A stretch of 64,000 nucleotides of DNA from Ignatzschineria sp. (GCA_030150405.1 JASLFU010000033.1:28718-92717); one strand, 5' to 3'. Counted from the first letter of the stretch, positions 26,217-35,197 are shown. A program made the numbers and translations. Notes: generated by a model not told the origin, from the sequence alone.

Positions 26217-27452
26217 ATGAAAAAGACCTCATTCCCTAAAGATGAGATGAAAGTTGTTCTTCTAGAAGGTATTCACCAAGAGGCGGTGGATTTCTTTAAA
26301 AGAGAAGGGTATACCAATCTTGAGATTCACCCTAAAGCGCTCGAAGGGGATGCGCTGATTGAGGCTCTCAAGGATGCGCATATCGTAGGGATTCGCTCTC
26401 GAACACAACTTACAGAGGAGGTGCTAGACCAAGCGCCCCGTTTGATGTCGATCGGCTGCTTCTGTATCGGCACAAATCAGGTAGATTTAGAGGCTGCAAA
26501 ACAGCGAGCAATTCCTGTTTTTAATGCTCCTTACTCCAATACTCGCTCTGTAGCAGAGTTAGTGATTGCGGAGATGATCATGCTTAAACGGGGCATTGCG
26601 TATAAAAACTATATGTGCCATGCCGGGGGATGGGTAAAATCGGCTAAGGATTCCTATGAAGTTCGGGGGAAAACGCTCGGTATTGTGGGTTATGGGCATA
26701 TTGGTACGCAGGTGGGCATTTTAGCCGAAGGTTTAGGCATGCGTGTTATCTTTTATGATATTGAGTCTAAACTAGCCCTTGGTAATGCTCAGCAGGTGAA
26801 TACATTAGATGAACTATTGGCGCAATCAGATATCGTCACGCTCCATGTTCCAGAAGATGAAAGCACAATGAATTTAATGAATCGTGAGCGAATTGAAAAG
26901 ATGAAGCCAGGCTCTGTCTTAATCAACGCAGCACGGGGAACAATTGTGGATCTCGATGTATTAGCGGAAAAGATTAAAGAGCGCCATCTTCTAGGAGCGG
27001 CGATCGATGTCTTTCCGGTGGAGCCAAAGTCTAATGATGAGGAGTTTCAATCCCCCCTTCGGGAGTTGCAAAATGTGATCTTAACGCCCCATATTGGTGG
27101 CTCAACTCTAGAAGCGCAGCAAAATATTGCCATTGAAGTTGCCTCTAAATTAGTACTCTATTCAGATAATGGTTCAACTATTTCTGCGGTTAACTTCCCC
27201 GAGGTGATGCTGCCTAAACAGCCAGGAAGCCACCGTATTTTGCATGTCCACTCCAATACGCCCGGTGTTTTACGTGCGGTGAATGAACTGGTGTCGGATC
27301 TTGATCTCAACATTAATGCGCAATATCTCCAAACAGAAGGGGATATCGGTTATGTAGTTCTCGATGTATCGGGTAAAGAGGAGAATGCGATTTTGCTTCA
27401 AAAAGGGATGAAAGAGATTAAAGGCACGGTAAAATGCCGTATTCTCTATTAA
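26217..27452 (+). CDS. serA: D-3-phosphoglycerate dehydrogenase
   Basis: SerA oxidises 3-phosphoglycerate in the first step of serine synthesis. The 411 residues match E. coli SerA (410). The substrate domain is at both ends of the nucleotide-binding domain, which has GYGHIGTQVG. Catalytic Arg is in NAARGTIVD, and His in LTPHIGGSTLEAQ. A C-terminal ACT domain (HSNTPGVLRAVNELVSDLDLNINAQYLQ) would bind serine for feedback inhibition. It follows thrC by 14 bases. A strong terminator at 27481 ends the pair. Confidence 0.96.
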   Translation: MKKTSFPKDEMKVVLLEGIHQEAVDFFKREGYTNLEIHPKALEGDALIEALKDAHIVGIRSRTQLTEEVLDQAPRLMSIGCFCIGTNQVDLEAAKQRAIPVFNAPYSNTRSVAELVIAEMIMLKRGIAYKNYMCHAGGWVKSAKDSYEVRGKTLGIVGYGHIGTQVGILAEGLGMRVIFYDIESKLALGNAQQVNTLDELLAQSDIVTLHVPEDESTMNLMNRERIEKMKPGSVLINAARGTIVDLDVLAEKIKERHLLGAAIDVFPVEPKSNDEEFQSPLRELQNVILTPHIGGSTLEAQQNIAIEVASKLVLYSDNGSTISAVNFPEVMLPKQPGSHRILHVHSNTPGVLRAVNELVSDLDLNINAQYLQTEGDIGYVVLDVSGKEENAILLQKGMKEIKGTVKCRILY

Positions 27453-27480
27453 GCAGAACGTATTAAAATAGATGAGATGA

Positions 27481-27515
27481 GAGGCTTAATCGGAAGGTTA
27501 AGCCTCTTTTTTAGA
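27481..27515 (+). terminator. terminator after serA
   Basis: GAGGCTTAA and TTAAGCCTC pair around a 9-base loop, then TTTTTT. Confidence 0.88.
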
Positions 27516-27634
27516 GAAGTTTTTATTCAGTAGAGAAGTTGTGTTATCTTAAGCGGCTTAAATTTATCCGCCTTAGAGCAGCACTCTTTAAGGTGTTAGA
27601 TTATCTTCAGCACGATTAGCAGAGAGAGAAAATT

Positions 27635-28219
27635 ATGTCATTACGAGACCAACTAGTAAAAGCGGGATTAGTCTCTAAAGATAAAGCAAAAAAGGTACAG
27701 GCGGAAAAGAAGCGCCGCCGGCATCAAGCGCATCGAGATAAAGCGGTAAAGGCAGAGCTTATTGCCGAGAAAGAGGCCCGTCAGGCGGAGTTAAGAGCCT
27801 TTGATGAAGCAAAACGTGCGCTGGATTTAGAGCGCAATCGTCAGATTTTAGCGGAGCAAGAGAAAAATCGTGCTCGTAGCGAGATGCGTGATCTTATCGA
27901 TCGGGAAAGAGTCAATGATGGCAAGGGAGAGGAGCGTTTTAACTTTAGCCACGATGGAAAGAAGATCCGTTTTGTCTCGGTGACGCAAAAGCAACACGAA
28001 GATCTTGCCGAAGGGCGCTTAATGATCTGTCGTAATGATCGAGATGGATTTGACTTCCCGGTGCTTCCTATCACCTTTAAAGAGCGATTAGAGCTGCTAG
28101 AAGCTACTTTGGAAGAACGGATTATCTACTTTATTGCTGATCTTGAAGAGGAGAGTGAAGCTGCAGATGAGTGGGCGGCGTGGGATGCTTATGAAGCCTC
28201 ATTAAAAGAGGGGAAATAG
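27635..28219 (+). CDS. DUF2058 family protein (YaiL-like)
   Basis: This 194-residue cytosolic protein of unknown function belongs to the DUF2058 family, recognised from MSLRDQLVKAGLVSKDKAKKVQAEKKRRR at the start. The first 100 residues are a highly charged Lys/Arg/Glu-rich probable coiled coil. The second half (FNFSHDGKKIRFVSVTQKQHEDLAEGRL) is more globular. E. coli YaiL is the related protein; no biochemical role can be assigned from sequence. GAGAGAGAAAATT precedes the ATG. It is monocistronic between terminators at 27481 and 28273. Confidence 0.85.
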   Translation: MSLRDQLVKAGLVSKDKAKKVQAEKKRRRHQAHRDKAVKAELIAEKEARQAELRAFDEAKRALDLERNRQILAEQEKNRARSEMRDLIDRERVNDGKGEERFNFSHDGKKIRFVSVTQKQHEDLAEGRLMICRNDRDGFDFPVLPITFKERLELLEATLEERIIYFIADLEEESEAADEWAAWDAYEASLKEGK

Positions 28220-28272
28220 CTTTAAACTTTGTCTCATTCTCTTTAGGATTGATGAATTTAATAAAGCGATAA

Positions 28273-28310
28273 AAAAAGAGAGCAGATGGAAAACCATTGC
28301 TCTCTTTTTA
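28273..28310. terminator. bidirectional terminator between DUF2058 gene and small membrane-protein gene
   Basis: AAAAAGAGAGCA and TGCTCTCTTTTT form a 12-bp stem, extended by ATGG/CCAT inside. A- and T-runs on both sides serve both converging genes. Confidence 0.88.
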
Positions 28311-28336
28311 TTAGGTTATTTGTGCAGAAACTTGAG

Positions 28337-28468
28337 TTACTTCTTGCTCTCTTTACTCTTTTTCATAAAGAACCATGTGAGGTAACCGGCCATTGCAAAC
28401 ATAAATAGCATTCCTAAAGTTACGATTACCATGAAATACGGATCTGCACCAATAAGTTGTTTAAGCAT
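28337..28468 (-). CDS. small single-pass membrane protein, DUF3149-like
   Basis: A 43-codon frame on the minus strand reads MLKQLIGADPYFMVIV, then a hydrophobic helix (about 12-33) and a Lys/Ser-rich tail ending KKSKESKK. The layout (short polar start with a DP, one helix ending in WFFMKK, basic tail) resembles DUF3149 small proteins of gammaproteobacteria. AGGGTGAAGAAA directly precedes the ATG. The frame is well placed between tRNA-Phe and a bidirectional terminator. Function is unknown. The family assignment is from pattern memory, whereas the ORF, helix and ribosome site are seen directly. Confidence 0.7.
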   Translation of the reverse strand: MLKQLIGADPYFMVIVTLGMLFMFAMAGYLTWFFMKKSKESKK

Positions 28469-28626
28469 TTTCTTCACCCTATAAAAGAATTAATCTTTTG
28501 ATATACCATTAATAATATCACACAAATAGCAGCGCAAATCTATCTTCGAATCATAAGCTCGAGCATTGCTTGATATGCGTCAAATGTGGCGCTGCTTTCT
28601 CAAGGGAAGGTGATAAAAGGCGGAGT

Positions 28627-28660
28627 ATAAAAAACCCAAACAACCGAAATTGTTTGGGTC
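28627..28660 (-). terminator. terminator after tRNA-Phe
   Basis: On the minus strand ACCCAAACA pairs with TGTTTGGGT around an 8-base loop, then TTTTTATA. It starts a few bases past the tRNA CCA end. Confidence 0.9.
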
Positions 28661-28667
28661 TTTAAAG

Positions 28668-28743
<76 letters not shown>

Positions 28744-28759
28744 GCTGTTGATGTAGTGT

Positions 28760-28788
28760 ATTAAACAGGTTTTTCATGAATGCGTCAA
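28760..28788 (-). promoter_or_regulatory. sigma70 promoter for tRNA-Phe
   Basis: On the minus strand TTGACG (28783-28788) and TTTAAT (28760-28765) are separated by exactly 17 bases, about 17 bases before the mature tRNA 5' end. It is one of the best consensus matches in the window. Confidence 0.75.
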
Positions 28789-28877
28789 GAAAGATTATGG
28801 TTTATTATTGCTCATTATCGGGTGAGCCCGCTATTAATCGCTATTATAGGCAAGATATTTTTTTAAAATAGAATGAA

Positions 28878-30113
28878 ATGAGCAGAAAAACCGAAGAGAT
28901 TATTGAAGAGTCATTAAGTTTAGGTTTTCCCGGTGGCCAACTTTTAGTGGAGCAGGAAGGGAGAATTATTAAAAACCTAAGCTTTGGAAGGATTCTCGGA
29001 ACGAATTTTCAAGATGATTGGCTTCCCAAGACGCTAGGAGATTGTGTGACTCCGGCGCAAAGTAGAGCAGAAGGGGGGCAATATTTTTTGCGCCATAGCC
29101 CCTTTGAGCTCGCGGTTACTGCGCATACGCTCTTTGATATCGCCTCTTTAACAAAGATCTTTAGCCTCACCTATCTCTTCCAATACTATTACCAGGAGGA
29201 GCCGGGGCTTTTAGAGCGAACGGTGGCGGAGTTCTTCTCACCAGCTATGATTCCGAAGGAAAAAGGGCAGATCACCTTGCGGGAGCTTTTGAGCCATACG
29301 GCGGGTTTTGAGCCCAACCCCCTCTTTTATGATCCTAATTATAGTCAAGTTCTCTACTGTCAGAAACGAACACACTTCCCGGAGAAACTTCTGCAAGCCC
29401 CCTTAGTTTCAAACCCAGGGATGGAGGCGCGCTATTCGGATGTGGACTTTATGTTACTGACCTTTATTGCTGAAAAAATTGGGGACGCGGGGCTTGAAGA
29501 ACAGTTATCGCGCCTCTTTTGGCAGCCCTTAGGGTTAAAGCGTATCTGTTACAATCCCTTACAGAAGGGGTTCTCTTATTCAGAGATTGCGGCTACAGAG
29601 CAGCAGGGGAATACCCGTGATGGGTATTTTAATTTTCCCAATATTCGCCAAAAAACAATTTGGGGCGAAGTGCAAGATGAGAAGGCCTTTCACTGTATGG
29701 GAGGCGTTTCTGGACATGCAGGGCTCTTTGCTAATGGGGAAACGCTTCTGAAGTTATTTCGTTTAAGTTATCAGGAAAATCGTTTCTTCAATCCCGAGAC
29801 ACTTAATCACTTTATGCAAGGCAGTACTGTAGAGTCTACTTTTGGTTTAGGCTGGCGTTTAAATGGAGCGGGGATGGGCTATATGTTTGGGGATTATGCG
29901 AGCCCTAAAGCGTTTGGCCATACGGGATGGACGGGGTGTCTAGCGATTCATGATCCTGAATATGCTTTAACTATTCTCTATTTAACTAATCGTAAACAGA
30001 GCCCGGTGATCTCGGCGAAAGAGAATCCCCATCTCTTTAAAGCAGACAGATTGCCGGCAGGGCGATATCCTAATATTATTCACTCTATCTATCAGGAATT
30101 AGGACTCATATAA
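28878..30113 (+). CDS. serine hydrolase of the beta-lactamase/PBP (class C-like) family
   Basis: This 411-residue protein has the motif set of penicillin-recognising serine hydrolases: SxxK as SLTK in LFDIASLTKIFS, a Tyr motif as YSD in ARYSDVDFML, and HTG as FGHTGWTG near the C-terminus. This looks like the EstB/AmpC-related group of esterases and peptidases; true substrate unknown. No signal peptide is evident, so it may be cytoplasmic. The ATG is the first start after an in-frame TAG at 28869, with a poor ribosome site. lnt starts 3 bases after its stop. Confidence 0.85.
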   Translation: MSRKTEEIIEESLSLGFPGGQLLVEQEGRIIKNLSFGRILGTNFQDDWLPKTLGDCVTPAQSRAEGGQYFLRHSPFELAVTAHTLFDIASLTKIFSLTYLFQYYYQEEPGLLERTVAEFFSPAMIPKEKGQITLRELLSHTAGFEPNPLFYDPNYSQVLYCQKRTHFPEKLLQAPLVSNPGMEARYSDVDFMLLTFIAEKIGDAGLEEQLSRLFWQPLGLKRICYNPLQKGFSYSEIAATEQQGNTRDGYFNFPNIRQKTIWGEVQDEKAFHCMGGVSGHAGLFANGETLLKLFRLSYQENRFFNPETLNHFMQGSTVESTFGLGWRLNGAGMGYMFGDYASPKAFGHTGWTGCLAIHDPEYALTILYLTNRKQSPVISAKENPHLFKADRLPAGRYPNIIHSIYQELGLI

Positions 30114-30116
30114 AGG

Positions 30117-31685
30117 ATGACGATGCAGACAATTAAGAGAGAGAGACCAAGCGCTACAGTCGGCTTTTGGCTTAAAGGGATCTTTGCGCTTCTTCTTGGG
30201 GCGAGTATGACCTTAGGTTTTGCGCCTTTTTATCTCTGGTCATTGGTGCCGATACTTTTAGCGATCTTTATTGCGCTGATCTTTAAAGAGAGAGGAAAGC
30301 GAGCATTTTGGTTGGGGACTCTGTTTGGCTTTGGCTTTTTTGCCGTAGGGCTTTGGTGGGTGCGGATTAGCCTCATCCAATTTGGAGGTTCGCCGCTGCC
30401 ATTTGCTATTTTAGTTACGCTTCTTTTAGCGCTCTATCTCAGTTTTTATTATGGAGTGTTAAGTTGGTTAACCACAAGGTTACCGGGCAGTTTAGGTGTT
30501 AAGTTTGGACTCTATTTTCCGCTTATAGGCGCTCTGCTTGAGTTTTTACGTAGCCATCTATTTACTGGTTTCCCCTGGCTTGCATTGGGTTATGCATTAA
30601 CGGATTCCCCTTTTTCTCCCCTCTTTACTCAGATGGGGGCATTAATGAGCTCTATCTGGCTCTACCTTGTGGCGGGGCTACTCTTTTTATTGGCGGGGAG
30701 AGGCTATTACTATTTAAGGCAACAGCCTGGAAAGCTTTCTTTTAATCCTCTGCCAGGAGGTGTTTTCCTCCTATTGTTGGGGAGCTTAAACGGGGCTTCT
30801 TTTGTACTGCTTCACGAGTCACCTAAAACTTTTGAAAAACCTCTAAAAATTGCTCTCCTCCAGGGGAATATTGCGCAGGATGAGAAGTTCTCTCACGCTA
30901 AGTTTTTAGAGGGGATGGAGCGCTATCTAGAGATGACTAGCGATACCATCGATGAGAATAAGATCATCGTCTGGCCCGAGACGGCGATTCCTGATTATTA
31001 TGATCCTGAGAATGAGTTCTCTCAACATTTCCATACAATCTCGGCTTTAGAGGAGGCGAATATTGTTACGGGGATCTTCTCTACCGAGGGGCGTCAGGTG
31101 CGAAATTCAATTGTTGCGTTTGGCGCAGGGAAAGAGGAGGATCAACACTATCATAAACAGCGATTACTCCCCTTTGGGGAATATATCCCTTTTAGAAGTC
31201 TACTCTCGTTTTTTGAGCGTTGGGTCGATATCCCTTTTTCAGATCTTTCGCCGGGAGAGAAAGAACAAGCGGCTTTTCGCTTCTACAATGTTAATGCTAA
31301 GGCATCAGCCTCGATCTGTTTTGAGGCCGTTTTTGGTGATGAGATGCGCTATCAGGCGCGTCAATCTGAATTCTTAATTAATGTGAGTAATGATGCTTGG
31401 TTTGGCGATTCCAATGGCCCTTGGCAACATCTTCAGATCGCACGTGCAAGGGCGATCGAGCTCGCAAGGCCAATGGTTCGAGCCACCAATAATGGGGTGA
31501 CGGCCTTTATTAATGAAAAAGGGGAAGTGCAAGCGAAGATCCCTCAATTTATGACCGAAAAACTCGAAAGCCAATTGCAACCCACAAAAGGGATTACCGC
31601 TTATGTGCGTCTTGGGGATTTGAGTTGGGTAGGGCTCTTTGCTGGCTTATGGATAATCACTCTACTCTGGAATCGCCGTTATTAA
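30117..31685 (+). CDS. lnt: apolipoprotein N-acyltransferase
   Basis: Lnt adds the third acyl chain to lipoproteins at the periplasmic face of the inner membrane. The 522 residues begin with about six or seven helices, followed by a nitrilase-type domain. The catalytic triad is visible: E288 in WPETAIPDY, K347 in HYHKQRLLPFGEYIP, and C401 in ASICFEAVFGDE. Its gene lies directly behind the serine hydrolase gene (3-base gap), whereas in E. coli lnt follows ybeX/corC. Lgt is at 9810; the lipoprotein signal peptidase gene is not in this window. Confidence 0.97.
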   Translation: MTMQTIKRERPSATVGFWLKGIFALLLGASMTLGFAPFYLWSLVPILLAIFIALIFKERGKRAFWLGTLFGFGFFAVGLWWVRISLIQFGGSPLPFAILVTLLLALYLSFYYGVLSWLTTRLPGSLGVKFGLYFPLIGALLEFLRSHLFTGFPWLALGYALTDSPFSPLFTQMGALMSSIWLYLVAGLLFLLAGRGYYYLRQQPGKLSFNPLPGGVFLLLLGSLNGASFVLLHESPKTFEKPLKIALLQGNIAQDEKFSHAKFLEGMERYLEMTSDTIDENKIIVWPETAIPDYYDPENEFSQHFHTISALEEANIVTGIFSTEGRQVRNSIVAFGAGKEEDQHYHKQRLLPFGEYIPFRSLLSFFERWVDIPFSDLSPGEKEQAAFRFYNVNAKASASICFEAVFGDEMRYQARQSEFLINVSNDAWFGDSNGPWQHLQIARARAIELARPMVRATNNGVTAFINEKGEVQAKIPQFMTEKLESQLQPTKGITAYVRLGDLSWVGLFAGLWIITLLWNRRY

Positions 31686-31714
31686 GCGTGTAACTCTTAA
31701 AATATGTTTCATGA

Positions 31715-32092
31715 TTATTGCTTATTTTCGGGGTAATCCCGCTCTCTAAAGGGGAGCGGGCTGTAGCGAGCATAGAGCATGGAGCCGAGAAAGAGCAAAA
31801 TGGTTAAAAGGAAGTAGATACTCCCTAATCCCGGATGGCCAGAGACCCAAATATCGGTGGCGGCCACAAGGTAAAAGAGGGAGAGAAAGCTTGTCCAGCC
31901 ATGGGTAAATCGATGGGCTCTAAGCAAGCCTCGAGCAGGGAATACAAGCGGCATGAGCAGGCCGATAATCAGGAAAATTCTTGGCTGCTCGGGGTAGATC
32001 TTGTTCGTTACAATGCAAAAAATTGTAAAAAAGAAGAGAGCAAAATAGGCGAGAAGAGTGGTAATTCTCGCAATGGGAACAATCGGACGCAT
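31715..32092 (-). CDS. DUF2069 membrane protein
   Basis: A 125-residue hydrophobic protein with four membrane segments, matching my recollection of the DUF2069 family of small integral membrane proteins (function unknown). I start at ATG 32092 (MRPIVPIARITTLLAYFALF), with AGGA nine bases upstream; the frame open to 32128 lacks a ribosome site. The tail RYSPLPFRERDYPENKQ is polar. It is convergent with lnt (29-base gap) and divergent from mutM. A partly similar 30-base stretch to its 3' end occurs at 28803. Confidence 0.75.
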   Translation of the reverse strand: MRPIVPIARITTLLAYFALFFFTIFCIVTNKIYPEQPRIFLIIGLLMPLVFPARGLLRAHRFTHGWTSFLSLFYLVAATDIWVSGHPGLGSIYFLLTILLFLGSMLYARYSPLPFRERDYPENKQ

Positions 32093-32182
32093 AATTATAA
32101 ATCCTATTAGTCTATTTTTTTTGATCATAGGGCAAGCCTTAAGTGCCCGTATCTTATCACGAATTATTTAGGTGTGAAGAGA

Positions 32183-32992
32183 ATGCCAGAATTACCAGAA
32201 GTGGAAACCGTTCGTCGGGGTATTGAGCCCCATCTTATAGGGGAAGAAGTGATCTCAATCGAGGTGCGTAATCATAAACTGCGCCACCCTGTTCCTAAAG
32301 AGATTGAACAATTTGTAGGGGAGGAGATTCAATCGGTAGAGCGCCGAGCAAAGTATCTCATCATTAAGGGGCGGCGCAAACAGCTAATCTTCCATTTGGG
32401 GATGTCGGGAGTGATTCGTATTTTGCTTAGTGGCAGTGAGCTTAAGAAGCATGACCATATTATTATTGCGTTAAGTTCGGGAAAATCCCTGATCTATAAT
32501 GATCCTCGGCGTTTTGGTTTTCTGTTGATCTTCGATCGTGATGAGACACCAAGTTTTTTCTCTCATCTTGCTCCTGAGCCTTTAAGTGAGCAATTTACTG
32601 TTGAGGCGCTGTGGCCTAAATTGCGTAATCGAAAAAGGGCGATTAAAACGATCTTAATGGATCAGGAGTTTGTCGTGGGAGCTGGGAATATCTACGCCAA
32701 TGAGGCGCTCTTTCGAGCTGGTATCCGCCCAACAAGAGCGGCAAATCGAGTGACGAAAAAAGAGCTTACACGTTTAGTCTCGGCTGTTAAAGCGGTATTA
32801 GCAAGAGCGATCGAGGAGGGGGGAACAACTCTTAAAGATTTCACAACTCCTGATGGGCATCCGGGCTATTTTGCGCAGGAGCTTGCAGTCTATGGGCAGA
32901 AAGATCAACCGTGTGTAGTCTGTGGGGAAAAGATCGAGAGGATTGTTCTGGCTCAGCGGGCGACTTATTTTTGTAAGCAGTGCCAAAAGTAG
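32183..32992 (+). CDS. mutM: formamidopyrimidine-DNA glycosylase
   Basis: MutM (Fpg) removes 8-oxoguanine and formamidopyrimidines and nicks the abasic site. The mature enzyme must start with Pro, so the ATG at 32183 (MPELPEVETVRRG) is chosen over the in-frame GTG at 32174. The 269 residues end in a zinc finger (CVVCGEKIE..CKQCQK). The VVGAGNIYANEALFRAGI helix-two-turn-helix motif is present. P1 and E2 (after Met removal) are the catalytic pair. A MutT or MutY gene is not in the window; MutL is at 52030. Confidence 0.97.
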   Translation: MPELPEVETVRRGIEPHLIGEEVISIEVRNHKLRHPVPKEIEQFVGEEIQSVERRAKYLIIKGRRKQLIFHLGMSGVIRILLSGSELKKHDHIIIALSSGKSLIYNDPRRFGFLLIFDRDETPSFFSHLAPEPLSEQFTVEALWPKLRNRKRAIKTILMDQEFVVGAGNIYANEALFRAGIRPTRAANRVTKKELTRLVSAVKAVLARAIEEGGTTLKDFTTPDGHPGYFAQELAVYGQKDQPCVVCGEKIERIVLAQRATYFCKQCQK

Positions 32993-33247
32993 AAGGGGGT
33001 GTTCGTTTAAATACCTGCTTCATAGTACAAAAGAGCTATAAAAAGGGAGTTGTATATAGATCAAAAATTCGCGAAAAAAGAGTGTGAATTTTACTCAAAA
33101 GGTGATACGGTGAAGCTAAGAGGTATGCTTTAAAGGTTGGAAAGAGCAGGCTTTAATCGCTTTTGTTCTCTTTTCCCTTCTCACCTCTAAATCGCTTTTA
33201 TTGCTGCGAAGAAGAGCAATAATCGTCAATTCGTAAAGGAGATATTT
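32993..33247. other. leader region of hpf
   Basis: This gap of about 250 bases holds no gene I can support. It contains AT-rich stretches and a weak imperfect repeat around AATTCGCG/GTGAATTT near 33065-33095. RpoN, which precedes hpf in many gammaproteobacteria, is absent. The start at 33248 has AAAGGAGATATTT. Confidence 0.5.
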
Positions 33248-33586
33248 ATGAATGTGAATTTAACCGGACATGGTATTGAGTTAACTGAGGGCTTACGTAA
33301 CCGCGTTGAGGAGAAGTTTTCAAAACTCGATCGCCATAGTGATAATATCACCGCTGCACATGTGGTGCTGTCTGTAGAGGGTAAACGGCAGACGGCGGAG
33401 ATCACACTTCAGATCGCAAAAGCGAAAGATCTCCATGCGGAGAGTACGGGTGACGATATGTATGCAATGATCGATGATCTTGCCAAAAAGATAGAGCGCA
33501 TGTTGGTGCGTCAAAAGGATAAAGCACTCGATGCAAGTCGCCGTGTGGATAAAGAGGCGCGTTTTGAAACGACGGAAGAATCCTAA
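33248..33586 (+). CDS. hpf: ribosome hibernation-promoting factor (short form)
   Basis: HPF binds the 30S decoding centre in stationary phase and promotes 100S ribosome dimers. The 112-residue protein begins MNVNLTGHGIELTEGLRNRVEEKFSKLDRHSD and contains VEGKRQTAEITLQ and STGDDMYAMIDDLAKKIERMLVRQKDK, the conserved core. It is longer than E. coli HPF (95) by a charged tail but lacks the second domain of long HPF. It is monocistronic with a strong ribosome site and terminator, and is not in the rpoN-hpf-ptsN operon seen in enterics. Confidence 0.95.
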   Translation: MNVNLTGHGIELTEGLRNRVEEKFSKLDRHSDNITAAHVVLSVEGKRQTAEITLQIAKAKDLHAESTGDDMYAMIDDLAKKIERMLVRQKDKALDASRRVDKEARFETTEES

Positions 33587-33626
33587 ATGGGTGCGATTAC
33601 TCAGTTAAAGAGATAAGAGTACAGAG

Positions 33627-33658
33627 AGCTCTGCTTGAAAAAGCGGAGCTTTTTTTCA
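33627..33658 (+). terminator. terminator after hpf
   Basis: AGCTCTGCTT pairs with AAGCGGAGCT (one mismatch-type G-T) around a 4-base loop, then TTTTTTT. Confidence 0.85.
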
Positions 33659-33759
33659 TTTCGGAGTATCATATCCCCCAGTAGTGTCGGGCAGGGATAG
33701 AGAAGGTGAGTGGCTTTTCTCTATTCTTGATTATTTTCGGTATCAAATTAGAGGATATT

Positions 33760-35133
33760 ATGTTTCCAGAAGGTTCACGCCATCTTGTTGTGGGATTTGG
33801 AATTACGGGGCTCTCCCTGGTTAAAGCGTTGGCGCGTCTTGGGGGGTTAAAAATTGCGGCGATCGACTCCCGGGAAAACCCTCCTAATTATGATGATATC
33901 CTCCCATATTGTGAAAGTGTCCATACCGGCTCTTTTGAGACTCCCTTGTTAGATCAGTGTGATTATCTCTGGGTAAGCCCCGGCATTGCTATTGCAACCC
34001 CCGAACTTCAGCCAACTATTTCCCGTTTGCCTAAAAATCATGTGGGCGGGGATATTGAGCTTTTTGCTCGATTAGTGGGGGAGAAGATCATCGGGATCAC
34101 CGGGACTAATGGTAAAAGTACCGTGACCACCTTGGTAGGTTCGATCTTTCAGACAGCCGGTTATGATCTCTATATGGGGGGCAACCTCGGGACACCCGCC
34201 CTCGATCTCTGGCAAGCGTATTGTGATCGTCCACTTGAAGAGCAGCGGGAACCACTTTTTCTGCTTGAGTTATCGAGTTTTCAGTTAGAGACGACCGATT
34301 CTTTGCAGGCCAATATTGGCGTTATCTTAAATATCTCCCCAGATCATCTCGATCGCTATCGTAATTATGAGCATTATATTGAGTCGAAGCTGCGTCTCTT
34401 TCCTCAGAGTCAAGCGATTATTGTGCCAAGAGGAGAACCGCATATCGAGGAGTATCTGCAGAAAACAGGGCAAAAAGCGCTCTATTTTGCGCTCTTTTCC
34501 GAAGAAGGGGAGGATATCGCTTGGAGTGCGGATCTTACAAGCTCAACTCTCTGCTATTTTGGCAAGCCCGTGGTGCAATATGGGGAATCTCGTTTAGGGG
34601 GGCAGCATAATCTTCTCAATATGATTGCAGCTGCCGCTATTGCTCACCAATATGGCGTTGATTTTGAGGCGATCGAGCGGGGGATCCAAGCATATGAGCC
34701 TCTTCCTCACCGCTCAGTTTTAGTGGCTGAGATTGCGGGAGTGCGCTATTTTAATGACTCAAAAGCGACAAATCTCTCTTCTACAGAAGCGGCGATTTTA
34801 GGCTTTCCCGAAAAGAAATGGTTGATTTTAGGCGGGGTAACGAAGGGGCAAGATTTCTCTCCTTTAAAGGAGTTGTTAAGAGAGAATGTTTTAGGGGTGG
34901 CGCTGATTGGCGAAGATTATTCCGCTATTAAGCCCCATATCCCGCACAATATTCCTCTGTTTGAAAGTGGTACATTAGAGCGGGCAGTGAAGGAGATTTC
35001 GGCTAAAGCAGAAGCTGGCGAGATTCTCCTTTTCTCCCCGGCCTGTGCGAGTTTTGATCAGTTTAAGAGCTTTGAAGATCGGGGCGATGCATTTGTGTCG
35101 ATCGTTCAGCAATTAGCGAAGAATAAAGCATGA
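33760..35133 (+). CDS. murD: UDP-MurNAc-L-alanine--D-glutamate ligase
   Basis: MurD adds D-Glu to UDP-MurNAc-L-Ala. The start is set at ATG 33760 (MFPEGSRHLVVGFGITG), behind GAGGATATT; the frame open from 33706 is not supported. The 457 residues have the ATP loop IIGITGTNGKSTVTTLVG, the carbamylated-Lys region and the C-terminal domain with FNDSKATN and FSPACASFDQFKSFEDRG. It is the first gene of the second part of the split dcw cluster, with a terminator just upstream (33627), so a promoter must lie between 33660 and 33750. Confidence 0.97.
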   Translation: MFPEGSRHLVVGFGITGLSLVKALARLGGLKIAAIDSRENPPNYDDILPYCESVHTGSFETPLLDQCDYLWVSPGIAIATPELQPTISRLPKNHVGGDIELFARLVGEKIIGITGTNGKSTVTTLVGSIFQTAGYDLYMGGNLGTPALDLWQAYCDRPLEEQREPLFLLELSSFQLETTDSLQANIGVILNISPDHLDRYRNYEHYIESKLRLFPQSQAIIVPRGEPHIEEYLQKTGQKALYFALFSEEGEDIAWSADLTSSTLCYFGKPVVQYGESRLGGQHNLLNMIAAAAIAHQYGVDFEAIERGIQAYEPLPHRSVLVAEIAGVRYFNDSKATNLSSTEAAILGFPEKKWLILGGVTKGQDFSPLKELLRENVLGVALIGEDYSAIKPHIPHNIPLFESGTLERAVKEISAKAEAGEILLFSPACASFDQFKSFEDRGDAFVSIVQQLAKNKA

Positions 35134-35197
35134 CCGCAATGGAGAAGATTGTGGTACAATTTATATTTTTTTACATTAGCATTTTTAGGACAGATTT

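Noticed and set aside
33706..33759. Upstream extension of murD from 33706
   Set aside because: The residues are hydrophobic and unlike MurD, and the true ATG at 33760 has a GAGGA ribosome site.
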